Below, piece after piece: positions 39,301-51,300 of a stretch of 64,000 nucleotides of DNA. The stretch is taken from positions 27,837,229-27,901,228 of the forward strand of contig OZ026599.1 in assembly GCA_964020085.1 (NCBI GenBank). The letters run 5' to 3'. This stretch comes from Micromussa lordhowensis (Eukaryota > Cnidaria > Anthozoa > Scleractinia > Lobophylliidae). The notes beneath the pieces are model-generated. The model saw only the letters and a list, made by a program, of their open reading frames with translations. It was not told the DNA's origin and searched no databases. Each line of letters begins with the position of its first letter. Position 1 is the stretch's first letter. The position numbers and the translations under genes are program-made.

Positions 39301-42300
39301 TATGGAATTTAGGCTTTTTTAGTTCTTTTTTTTTTTTTTTTTAACCCTACCCCTACCCCTGCCCCATGTCCCAATAAAAGGTGGTGGAGCCATAGGCATT
39401 CCCATACGAGGACCTCCTCCTCCATCCGATTTCCCCATTCGAACTCCTCCTCTTCCTTTTATACTTCCTCCTTTTAATGCATCAATAAGCATTGGAATAC
39501 CAATACTAGCTATTAACGTACCAATACCATTACCTACTTGTCGTTGTGTCATTTTGAAAAGTAAGTCTTCTCCTAATTTATGAGCTCGGGCTAAATCTCC
39601 TATTTGTCCTTTAGTTAGTAGATCACCCAATTGAGCTAACATAAATAGTTTATTATTTGGTACTTGATACACTTGTCCGCCACTAATTTTCTTAACTATT
39701 TGACTAGCACCTTCAGAAGCTAACCCTGCTAGAGCAGACAATCCTAGTGTTTTACCGATAGTTGGTGCTACATTCTTTAATACTGGCAATATTGAACTAA
39801 AGATACCAGACCCAGATTGACGCCTGATATTATACTTTGATATAGTAATTACCATTCCTCGATTAGCTGCTTGTGCCTTAGCTAGTCTCTTAACAGTATT
39901 CATTGGTACCATAAGGACATTGGAACCACTTAACGCATTTTTACTTAAGCGTAAACTTATTTCTTCTCTGTTTCTGTAAGCCTTAGATAGTTTTCGTTTT
40001 TGGCCTTCAGAAAGTTTTATAGAAATTTGATGTAGTTCAGTCATTATATATTATTTAGGGACTTTTTTAAATTCCTAAATAATATATGTTCTGTGCCTTT
40101 GTCACAGTCTATGACGTTATTAATCAGATCCAATCTTCTTCTTCATCATCATCTAAGATGAAGTCTTTAAAAAGATCTTCTTGCTCTCTATATGATACTT
40201 GCATTAATTTTGGTTTTAGAGTAGCTCCAAAAGTTCCAGTTGTAATTGAAAACCAAGCAGCAATAAATTTCACTTCGCTTCGTGGCCCTATTGATACTGA
40301 TTCATATTCAATCTTTTCTCGATCCCATGTAAAAAATCTTGTAGCTAGTCGATCATTTCTAAAAAATAGATTAAACTCCATCTTTGATGGGTAATCTTGA
40401 TACACTCTCTCTTCATCAACCATTTTATACGGTTTTTTACAGATTCTTTTCCAAGAACCACCTTGACCGTATTCATCATAACCTGATACAGCTTCTCTTG
40501 GTATTTTTTTTTTATTATTAGAATGTATATAATCAATGAAGAATTGATCCAATTCTTTGGCTTTTTCTAGATATTCCCCATCACAACTAATTTGCATGCT
40601 AGTACCTTGATATTCTCCATCTTTATTATAGTTTTCTTTTAATCCAAAGGGAGTATATCCTTCATATTTAACAAATAATGTCCTTCCATTGTATAATATT
40701 CCAATCTGCGTTCCATTGTGCTTATTTGGCTTTGGTTTTGCAAAAGTTATCTTTGAAGTGTCAATATGGAGAAAATCGACTATTTCTTCTTTGTTCTGAC
40801 TTTCGTTCACTCTTTCTTTAACTCTCATTTATATTATATTAAAATATTTTTTCTAAGTATTTTTTTTTAGACAATAACTAATTGATCTCCCACTTTATCA
40901 ACAACAACATCTTCTTCATAGAGAACAATTGCATGCACTCTAAAATCAGCAGCTGCGGCTTGTGAGAGGCGAAATCTTATGTTAAGTTGCTTTGGATCTC
41001 TGCTTAACTGTTCTGTTTGATAAGTTAAATCAAAATATAACATTGGGTAAAGACTCGAAAAATTAGCGATATTCAATTGAGTACCTGTATTATAATCATT
41101 CTTTTTCCATGAATAATTCATTAAATCATAATAGATTCTTGTTTTACTTTCTGTATCATATTCAAGTTCTGGATAGTAGACACCATTACCATATTCAAGA
41201 CGACATGTGCTAAGATGACTATTATTATTGGCTGCGTTCAGTTTAAAAGTATCAAAAATATAAGGATTTGCTGTCATATCATTTGTCTTAAGTCTCTGGA
41301 AGTAGAGGAAAACATGCTGTACTTTATCAATACTAGCTGAGATTCTGAAATCACCACTGTTTCTGGTAGTATCTGAAGTTTGGTACATTTCTTTGAGGTA
41401 TTTCCATTTACTGGGTTTTTGGTATTCACTGATGAATTTAGTCATCAGAGCATCTTTTGGTTCTAGTCGGGGTACCCATAGATAAAAACGATCAATTACT
41501 AATCTCAATGTATCAACTGCCCCATATAATACTTCAGCGTCCGGTGTCAGTTCTATTTCAAATTGGAGATCCATTGGTGGTAACAATCGTCCTTCTAATT
41601 CTTCGAAAAAAGAATACCTATTTAATGGAATACTTGTATTAACATGAGCTCTGTTAGCTGTTAATAAACGCCTACTTTCCAAACCAGTGTTTGTATCATC
41701 TGAAGTGGCATCTGTATCTAAATACCATAAGCTATTTTTGGCTGTACTACGCCCAAAATCATCTGAATATTCTAAAAGATTTTTTGCAAAAGTTACAAGA
41801 TGAAGATTATCAGTGTCGTAGACGATTTTTCCTGCACTCTTTATTACCATATGCTTAATTAATGAATGCGAGCCATTAATAATTGTTGTTCTGGCGTCTG
41901 CATTGTCCCCACCATTTGCTTTAAGGTCTAATCTGAATCGCACTTCAAAAAAGGCGTTAAACCAATCAAGCATAATACCACGATCAGTAACATGAAATTT
42001 GTATCCTTTCTTATTTTGCTCTTGAGTATTGGCAGGAGCTCTTATAGCATCTTGAAGACGAAATTGCACTAGTTCGTTTCTCTGAACATTCTCTGGTGAT
42101 CTAAATGCCATTATATATTTTTTATCATATTTTTTTTTTCTTTAAGATCGCGCTATAAGATTATTAATCAGTGCATTAACTTCATCCTGAGTCCTTGGCT
42201 TTGCTCTACCTGGCTTTGACTTTGTTGACTTTGTCGCTTTTTTAGACCCTGAGGACAGCCTTTTTCGGATAAGCTCACCTGATCGCTCTATAACTTTATC

Positions 42301-45300
42301 AGCAGCCTTTTTACCAACTCGTTCTCCCGCTTGAGATACACCAGCTTGTATTGCTTTTTTAGCAAATGGTTTTAAAACCTGTCCAGTTAAAGCACTAGCT
42401 ACCTTTTTTAGTGGTTTCATAAGATTGTCTACTATAATTCCATTGCCGCGGTGTTTGTAGACATATCGTCCCGTTCTTGGGTGATAAATCTTTTTGAACT
42501 CTCTTGACTTCATATATAATTAAAATGGAACTTTTTTTAAGATTAATGAAAATGCTGTGTCAGCATGATTTAAATAGACTGGTCTTCTTAAACCATCAGT
42601 TACATAGATTCGAACGCTTGAAACTCTTGTTTTATTGATAGGATTAAATATAACACGACGCGGTTCAAGGGTAAAATTGTAAGAAGGTCTCAGCGTTCCT
42701 GTACCAAAACTAAAAACAATATCTGATTCTACCCCATCTACTAATGAATCAGAGACTAAATCACAGTGAATATTTAGGACATCTGTATCTTCTGATAGGT
42801 TAGGTACTTTGGGGCTAACGTTTCTCTCATCTCTTAAGATCACTTTATCGAATCCTATTAGTTTACCAAAATTAGATTTACGCAGGTCAAGCTGATAGTT
42901 AGCGTCTAAAGTCACTAAGACTCTAAAAGTTGGTTCATCAAAAGTCACCGTAATTGGAAATTCTTCATCACCATCACCGCGGACTATTTTAGTCTTTTCC
43001 TTAATGTAATTATCAATATCAGTGTAATCCCAAACTCCTTTTGGAAAATCAATATCTGTAAATGTTTTCCCACCGTCTTTACTGTAAGCTATCTTTTGAT
43101 TGTTATAACCAGAATTTATATTTGTCCATGTAAAAGCCATTGAAATAATTTTATTAAAACCAATATACCAAATCCCATCACTGTGTTCATAGTCCAGCGT
43201 TCTAGAAAACCTTGTAGTAAAATCACCAGGTCGATTACCAGGTTCATCTTTAACTGCAAAACTGCTTAATGAGATTTCTCTCTCCATATACTATTGTAAA
43301 TAATATTTACTAGACCCCGAAATATTTTTTCACTAACTTTTGATATTGCGACTTATTGATTGATTTTGTTCTTAGTAGAGTGTCTAAGATAGTTTGACCC
43401 ATATTTCTCATCTTGACACTTGTATTGCCTGCTTCCATTTCGCCAATAATTAGTGTTAATTTCTTTAGTAATTCTTGAGCATCATTATAGAAATAGACAC
43501 CACTTCCCCTCTTGACGCCACTTCCCTTTGTACTTTTCTTTTTCTGTACTTTTAGATAGTCTCTATATTCTTGAATAGGTTTTAGTCTACTATCTGCAAA
43601 TTTATGAGCCATATCCTTTTCTCGCTCTAGCTTTTCTATTACATCTCTAGGAGCATTATTTTTTATAGCTTGATTTAGTCTTTTACTTGTATTTGTTTTA
43701 AATGTACTTGTAATACTGCTTATTTCAGAATTTGCTCGTTTTATGTTACTCTCGAGATATTTACTACGTTTAACTGGTGTCATTTCTGGTTGGGATAATC
43801 TCATTTCAACATCATCATAGTTAGGAAGACCTGTACTATCTAAAATCCTATTAATATCTCCTCTATCTAAATCATCATCATCATCAGGTGGTGCTTCAAT
43901 TTCTAAAGGTCCTTCTTCCACAAAAGAATATTCTGGTGGTAAAGATTCATCTCCTCCTAGATTCCAAAAACTAGGATCCATTTCATATTTTGGTGGAGGA
44001 CCTTTAGGTATTATTTGTTTTTCTGCCTGTGGCGCTACGTAATCTTGGAGATCTAATAATCCTTCTACATCCATATCTTCATATGGATCTACTTCTGGTG
44101 CATAATCAATTTCATCTGGTTTACCTGCCGGGCCGGGACGTATTCTCATTTGTGGTCTATTCTTAGGCTTTTGTGCCTTTAACCCATCTATGATTTCATC
44201 TAGTCTAAATGATTTTGTTATCCGCTGGTCAGAAGTCTTACTCTTTATCTTCTCTTCAGTGATCTCATCATAAAGCTGATTCTTCATCTTTCCAGTCTCA
44301 GTCCGCTTCTGAGCTAATCGTTTCCAATTTGAGAGACTCATATAATATTTATATTTTTTATATTATGTGAAATAATATGCGACATTTATTTAAAAAATAT
44401 TAATTATATAGATGAAAATTCCTAATTATGATTCAGCTTCTAATAATGACCACAATTTCCGAAGACTGCTACCTTATATGCCTTCAGACACTTTTCGAAT
44501 GTTAATTTGTGGACCAAGCGGTTGTGGTAAAACTAACGTTCTTATGCATATGCTTTATAATCTACTCTACTATGATAAGATTTACTTGTTTTCTAAAAAT
44601 CTTGAGCAACCGAAGTACAGACAACTATTAGAAACATTTCGACCCATTTCAGAAGAGGCTGGTTATGATGTTATAGAAGAGAGTAATGGTGATGTCGTTC
44701 CTCTGGAAAGCCTAGACCACGATAACCAAAAAATAGTCATTTTTGATGACTTTGCTTGTGAACGAAACCAAAAACCTCTCATTGAATATTTTATTGGTGG
44801 CCGTCATAAAAATTGCAGTGTCATATATTTAAGTCAATCTTATTATCTCACTCCCAAAGACATCAGGTTGAATTGCTCTCATTTTTGTATTTTTGACTCT
44901 CCAAGTAATGCAGAGACAGCAAGAATGTGTAAAGAAGTCAATGTACCTAAGAAGCGATTCGAGAGTGCGACTAGTGAGCCTTATAGTTTTGCGTACATTG
45001 ATAAGACAAAAAAGACAATCAGAAAAAATTTCAATGAAAATATATAGGATGGATAATGGAAATGGTAATGACAATGGTAATGACAATTGTAATGACAACG
45101 GAAATGGTAATGACAATGGCAATGAATGTGGCTGTAGAAGTGGTAATGAAACTGAAAGAGTAAATTATAAAGAAGAATGTAAGAGACTAACAAATTCAAT
45201 AATAGTTAATTTGTCAGAAATGGATTTTTATTATGAAAATATTAGTGCCAAGCTACTAAAACTAAAATCAATTGAAGAAGAGTACAACGAAGTTATTGAC

Positions 45301-48300
45301 GATAGAATATTGTCGTTAACTAAAAGTCTTTATAGCTTACATAGCGATTATTTGAGAGACACATCAGAATCTGAAGATTCTGAAGATTTTAATATTCATC
45401 GGAAAATGTAAAGTTTGGATTACTTAATAGACTGAGAATAAATTTAATTTAGAATATTATATTATATATGGGTTTTAGTAATGGGCAACTTGAATCATCA
45501 TCAACAAGTGGTAGAGGTGAAAAAGGTGATCCTGGTTTACCTGGAATTGGATTTAGTCTAACTGATGATGGTAATTTTGATATTGATAGTAAGCGTTTAA
45601 CTGAAGTAGCTGCTCCTATCGATAAAAATGATGCAGCAACAAAAGAGTATGTAGATAATAACCTACCAGCTATTGATTTGTCACCTTATCTGAAAAGAGA
45701 TGGAACAACTTCAATGACTGGTCATTTAAATATGAATAATCATAAGATTAGTGATTTAGAAGATGCTACTAATGATAATGATGCTGTACCTCTAAAACAA
45801 TTAAAGGAGATGACAACAGATCATAGGACAAATTATCATTTGCAAAGTAGTTTTACTTTTTATAAAGATTTTGGTGATAAAGCAGAATGTACTAAAGGCT
45901 CTATACCTATTCCTGGGCACACTGATCATTTTGAACTATTAGAAGCGCCTCGAGAAGGAGCGCAATCTGGTTATGCTTATTCTACTGTTCGACTAGTGAA
46001 CAATTTAGAAATAGATCCTAATTATTCTATCGTTTTTGAAATATTTGGATATGATGGAACAAATATAGTTACAGATGGTGATTCAGATAGGCTATTAGTT
46101 ACAAATGTCACTGGTAATGCAAACATAATTGATTTTAGTCATGATTGGTTTAGTAATTACGCAAAAGCTTACATAATATTTAATAGTTCTAAAAGATATG
46201 TGAACATCCGTTTACAATTTCGATATTATGGTTCCAGTAACTCTAATTTTAAATTTCTATTTTTTAGTAGATGTGTCATAGGAATACAAAGGACTAGTTT
46301 TGATCATAGATTATTTAATGTTAAAAGTACTGATTCCTCAGGAACAATTTTGAATTTTGAACCGATCAATATGAATAATGAAAAGATAATCAATCTTGGT
46401 AAACCTACTGACTCTAAAGACGCTGTCAATAAAGAATATGTTGACGATGAAGACGCTAAACAGGATATTGCTATTAATGATTTATCTTCTAGAAAAGCAG
46501 ATAGGTCAGAAGTATTACTCCTAAACGGAAGCCAAAACATGACTGGTAATCTTTCTATGAATGGAAATAGGATTTTTAGCTTACCTATTCCAACTGGGCC
46601 GCAGCAACCTGTGACAAAGACTTATTTAGAAAGTCAAATTGCTTCCATACCACAGTCTGATTTAAGTCTTTATCTTAAAGTAGACGGATCTGTATCTATG
46701 ACGGGAGATCTCAACATGAATGACAAAAAAATAACAGATTTAGTGACTGGAGATGATGTCCCAATCAGTGATTACCCTAATTATGTAAAAGATTCTAAAA
46801 TGGCTGTTAATAAACTTTATGTCAATGAAAACTTTTTAAAATTAAAAGGTGATGACTATGACTTAAAAGGTAAACGGATAAAAAATACTGAGCCATATGG
46901 TGTCAATACTTTTGATACTAATGATTTAGTCTCCAAGGCATTTGTCCAAGCAGAAATAAGTAAGCTACCTACAGATGTACTAAAATTGGATGGTTCACGC
47001 GCTATGACTGGTAGTCTCCAAATGGGTGATAATGCTATCACTGGAATAAGGAGTAGTTCTGTAGATGATGCAGCCCTAACTGTTGGAGGAGCAAATTCCA
47101 CATATCTGCCCCTTACTGGGGATCGAGGGATGCAAGGAAATCTCGATATGGGAGGAAATGCTATTAGAAATATTAAACCTTTTGTTGAAGATGACTCAAG
47201 TCAAGCGGCACAAAATGCTCAATCAAATGATGTTATTAACTTTAGATATTTTCACGGACAGAGAGGTCAACTAAAAAGAGAAATAAATGATGTCGCTGCA
47301 GCAGCACTTAATAGAAAAAATCCTGATCCGATGGAAGACTCCATTGACATGGGTAATCATAGCATTATCCGCTTGAAAGATCCGAAGTCATCAGATAGCT
47401 TTCACGCTTCCAATGTTAACTATGTTAATAAGACAATTAGTGATAATAACGCTGTAATTAACTCTTTGATAGAAGATAAAGTCAGTGAAGCAGAAGCACT
47501 TAATATTAAAGCAAACCGACAAGATAATGAATTCTCTTTTGTCATGGATGATGATTTATTTAAAGAAGATGATGATGATATTACCAAAGTAAGAAAAGTC
47601 GACAAAGATTACTATGATATCAACAAAGCTACTTATCAATTTAAAATTAAGTATGACTCTGCTATCAGTTATTATAGCACCCGATTAACTATTGATTTAA
47701 AATCGTTAGATTTAGGTGAGTATACATTAGCTTTTGAAATGTATTATGGTAATCTAGTAGATCGAAACGAAGTGGTTGTCGACGCAGTATCCGAAACATT
47801 AAATGTTTCACGTAATAATACAAATACTTTTTCCGATCACAGTAGAACAATTATCAATTTTCATAAATATGGAAACATTGGGATTATTGATTTAGATATT
47901 GATTTAACTTTAAAGTACAGGAGTGGTGCGACTTATGATGTAGAAACAGACATCTTTGTAGTTGTTTATGGTGTAAGTGGTCATCAGAATGACGTTGATT
48001 CACGAATTTGGGATAGATTCTATTACATCAGAGATAAAATCGTCTATTATGAAGCACCTATTAATATGGGTAATCGACAAATAAAAGGATTACTTGATGG
48101 TTTTGAAGACGGTGATGCAGTCAATGTAAAACAATTGAATGAATTAGAATCTACCCTTACAAAATTTATTCTTGATCAAATAAAAAAAATAAAATCTACA
48201 TGATAGTAATATATGGGTTTCACAAACGGTACTCTCACTTCTAAAAGTGAAAAAGGAGGAAAGGTTAAAAAAAGAATAGGCTTAAAATTAACTCCAGACA

Positions 48301-51300
48301 ATCATTTCCATTTACAAAACAAGAGATTAACTAACATTTCCGCTCCCATGGATGATCACGACGCAACCACTAAACGTTTCGTATCTGATTTATTAAAGAC
48401 AAAAGCAGCAACCACATACGTTAACAATGAACTAGCTAAAAAGACTAACTCATCAGCTTTAAAGGATTACGCTTTGATTACTGATTTAGGAACTTTAGCA
48501 ATCGAATTCAATGATGCATTAAAAAGCAAAGTCGATTACAATGATTTAGAGACTAAGACGCAAAGTACAAATACCTCTGTCCACCCGTTCATCACCGTCT
48601 ATGCAGAAGAGAATGGACCACTGATTAAAAGTACACTCCAATGGAGTTTTGGCAATGGATGTGATAAAAATAAGCAATATGGTTGGCCTAGTCCTGTAGA
48701 CGGTAAAATAGTTCGTGGAAGCATTTGTGCTTGCGCGGGTAATAGGCAAGCATCTGAAGTGATCGTCGGCTTAGTACACAATGGTGCTGATAAAGATTTA
48801 AAAATTATCAAACCTGCGGATGAATGGTCAAAGATGACTATTTTCAGCGATCCGATTACGATACGAGCCGGTGACACGATCAATTTTCGTAGCAAAACAT
48901 CAAATTCGGCCGTAACACACGCGATGGTAAACTTATTGATCGAAATTGACATTCAACCGTGAAGCGTGAATGCATAAAATATTAGGAGTCCAAACAAAGA
49001 AATTGTCTTATGCCATAAGACACTGCGTGGGAGTCAAAACAAAGAAATTGTCTTATGGCATAAGACACTGCGTGGGAGTTTAGGGGGTTCCCGGAAACGC
49101 GTTTCATCTAGACAATACAACTCACGCATTTTAGAAAAATTTATCTTATCCAAAGAATAGATGGATATCAAAAGTTTATCTTCTTTGATAGATGAAAGTA
49201 GAAAGTTTATTAAAATTTCTCTCGAAAAGAGGGGAAAAAAATCAATCACATCTTTTGAAAAGTTTGAAGGTTTTAATTTAAAAGATTGGAAGAAAAAGTT
49301 AGCATGTAACGGTTTTATTAGAGACCAAACTGTAAACCTACAAGGTGATCAAACTGAAAAAATATATGATGAATTAATCCAAATGGGCTATGATAGTGAT
49401 CAAATTGTTTTTAATTTATAAATATAATAAAATAATATAATGGTGGCTAAAAAGAATATTTTCGATTGGAATCATATTTCAGACAAATTATCGACTGATG
49501 AAGTAGACGAACTTAAGTCTTATTATCTAAGCTATCATAGGAAATGTTGGGCCTTCAAAAGGGCTTACAAACGATTCAAATTGCTCAAATTCATTGGTAA
49601 TTCACTCTCTATTCTGACCGCTTCAGGTGGAATTGCTAGTGCTATTGCTACTGGTGGTATCAGTCTAATAGCGATTAGTACAGTGGCATTATTAGTTAAA
49701 GGATATATGGAACATAAAGGTTTAGACTTAAAAATTCAAAATTGTACCTATGCCTATCAAAGTTACCAGCATTTGTTAATAATGATTCGAGAAGCGATGC
49801 GCTCAGGTGATCTTAACCGAGAAAGTTTAATTAATCAAATGACAAACGTTGACAATTTCGTGATTGATAATAGCCCAATTATTGATAAATATTTAAAGAT
49901 GTATGATGAGACACGCTAGTATGCGTGGGTGTTATGAAACGTGTTTTGAATATTAATGATACGGTTATGCTACATCGCGCATGCGTGAGCGGGACATTGC
50001 GTGAGTGGGACATTGGAGTTTGCACCACAAGTGTTAGGAAACTCAAAACGTGTGATATAAAAGAGTTGGAGACATGATACAGTAATTCGGTTGTGTATGG
50101 GTATAGTTTGGTCAGAAAAAGCAGGGGCTGTCCTCTCTATACCCATACACACCCCCTCGGAAAGGGAAAAACCCCTGCCTCTTTCCGAGGGCTGATAAAT
50201 AATAAATAAATAGTAAAAATGAATTGCCTGAAGATGGCGGCAAGGTTGTTGAGTAGAGCTATAGTCGTATGAAAATACGTCAGAAGTGCTGGTTCAACCC
50301 CAAGCCGGAGGGCAAAAAAAAAAAACTTGGCTCACGTGGTGAGTCTGCTAGTGGTTCCAAGGAACCGGTGTGGAGGTGGGAAAATTAAAAAAACCTCTCA
50401 GGAGAGGCGGGTGGGTTGTGCACAAAAATGTTAAAGAGTCTCTCCTGAGAGGTCTGGTGGCCACCAGTTTTGTTGTTTTTTGACATATATTCTACACAAC
50501 CTACGCATCTTACGCTAACTACGCTAACTACGCTGAGTTAGTGTAAAATGAGTAAAATGTCCTCAACTCATGTTTTCACGATAATCTTACGCTAACTACG
50601 CATAATTACGCTAAGATGTGTAAAATGCGTACTGTCCTGGTGTGCCCTAATATAACACTACTACAAAAGAAACTAAAAAATTTACAATTTTGACCCGAAA
50701 GCCCCGGAGCCATGTTAGAATATTGATATTTAGTAAATTCTCAGCTCCGACTATCGCATTTCTAGCTTTTTGATTGGCTAAAAAACTCCGACTATGAGCC
50801 AATAGACGGAGTTTTACGTCATATGGAAAATAGTTCGCGAAATTTAAAACTTTTCCGCAGGAAGTTTTCAACTTCAGCCCTCTATAATGGCCGAAATAAA
50901 CATCGGCGGCAAAACCCGGTTTGAGAATTTACTAAAACAATTATTCCATTCGCCCTTGTTGGATATGAAGGGATTATAACCAACTCGCGCTACGCGCTCG
51001 TTGGTTATTTAATCACTTCATATCCAACTTGGGCTCATGGAATAATTGTTATATCGAACGTAGCCTATTGAGGAACAAGGAAAGTGACATGGAACTTCCA
51101 TGTCATATCATTTTATTTCTCGGGAATCACCTCAATCTCTTTAACCAATCAAGCTGACCAGTTAACACCTTTTTTTGGGAATATTACAAACATACACACA
51201 TAAATCTTTCACTAAGTGCCAATTTTGATCTTAATTCTGTCTGCAGGGTATGAGATCATCATATATTTTACAATATTTACTCATGCTATTTCTCACTCCA

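Larger units (their letters stand above)
30531..50662. mobile_element. Complete Maverick/Polinton (endogenous polintovirus-like element), 20132 bp
   Basis: It is bounded by terminal inverted repeats beginning AGTAGTGTTATATTAGGGCA and by the 6-bp duplication ACAAAA. It encodes the hallmark set: protein-primed PolB, chromodomain integrase, adenain-type protease, FtsK/A32-like packaging ATPase, double-jelly-roll major capsid protein and minor capsid protein. In addition it has VLTF3-like, PLA2-like, DUF5679-like, PPxY, two fibre-like and 2TM proteins. About 19 genes lie close together with short AT-rich spacers and no obvious stops or frameshifts, apart from the A13 junction at the integrase. 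GC is about 31-35 percent by eye. The morphogenesis genes imply a virion-forming capacity, which is inference. Polinton TIRs, 6-bp duplication and gene set are established knowledge. Confidence 0.97.

Noticed and set aside
40086..40394. 102-codon plus-strand frame inside the Polinton
   Set aside because: Antisense to the conserved protein at 40124-40828, with Ser/Lys runs from the reverse of an acidic tail. A shadow.
44893..45048. Upstream in-frame extension of the N-rich gene
   Set aside because: Overlaps the C-terminal third of the ATPase in another frame. The ATG at 45049 after the ATPase stop is the better start.
46304..48952. Several minus-strand frames within the two fibre genes
   Set aside because: Complements of strongly patterned coding repeats; no independent start context.
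50185..50200. Hammerhead-ribozyme-like GGGCTGATAAAT
   Set aside because: The core needs CTGATGA and a matching GAAA with three stems. Neither is present here.
50223..50313. Complete tRNA gene around the box B at 50291
   Set aside because: The acceptor arms do not pair and no anticodon stem forms; kept only as a tentative Pol III-like feature.
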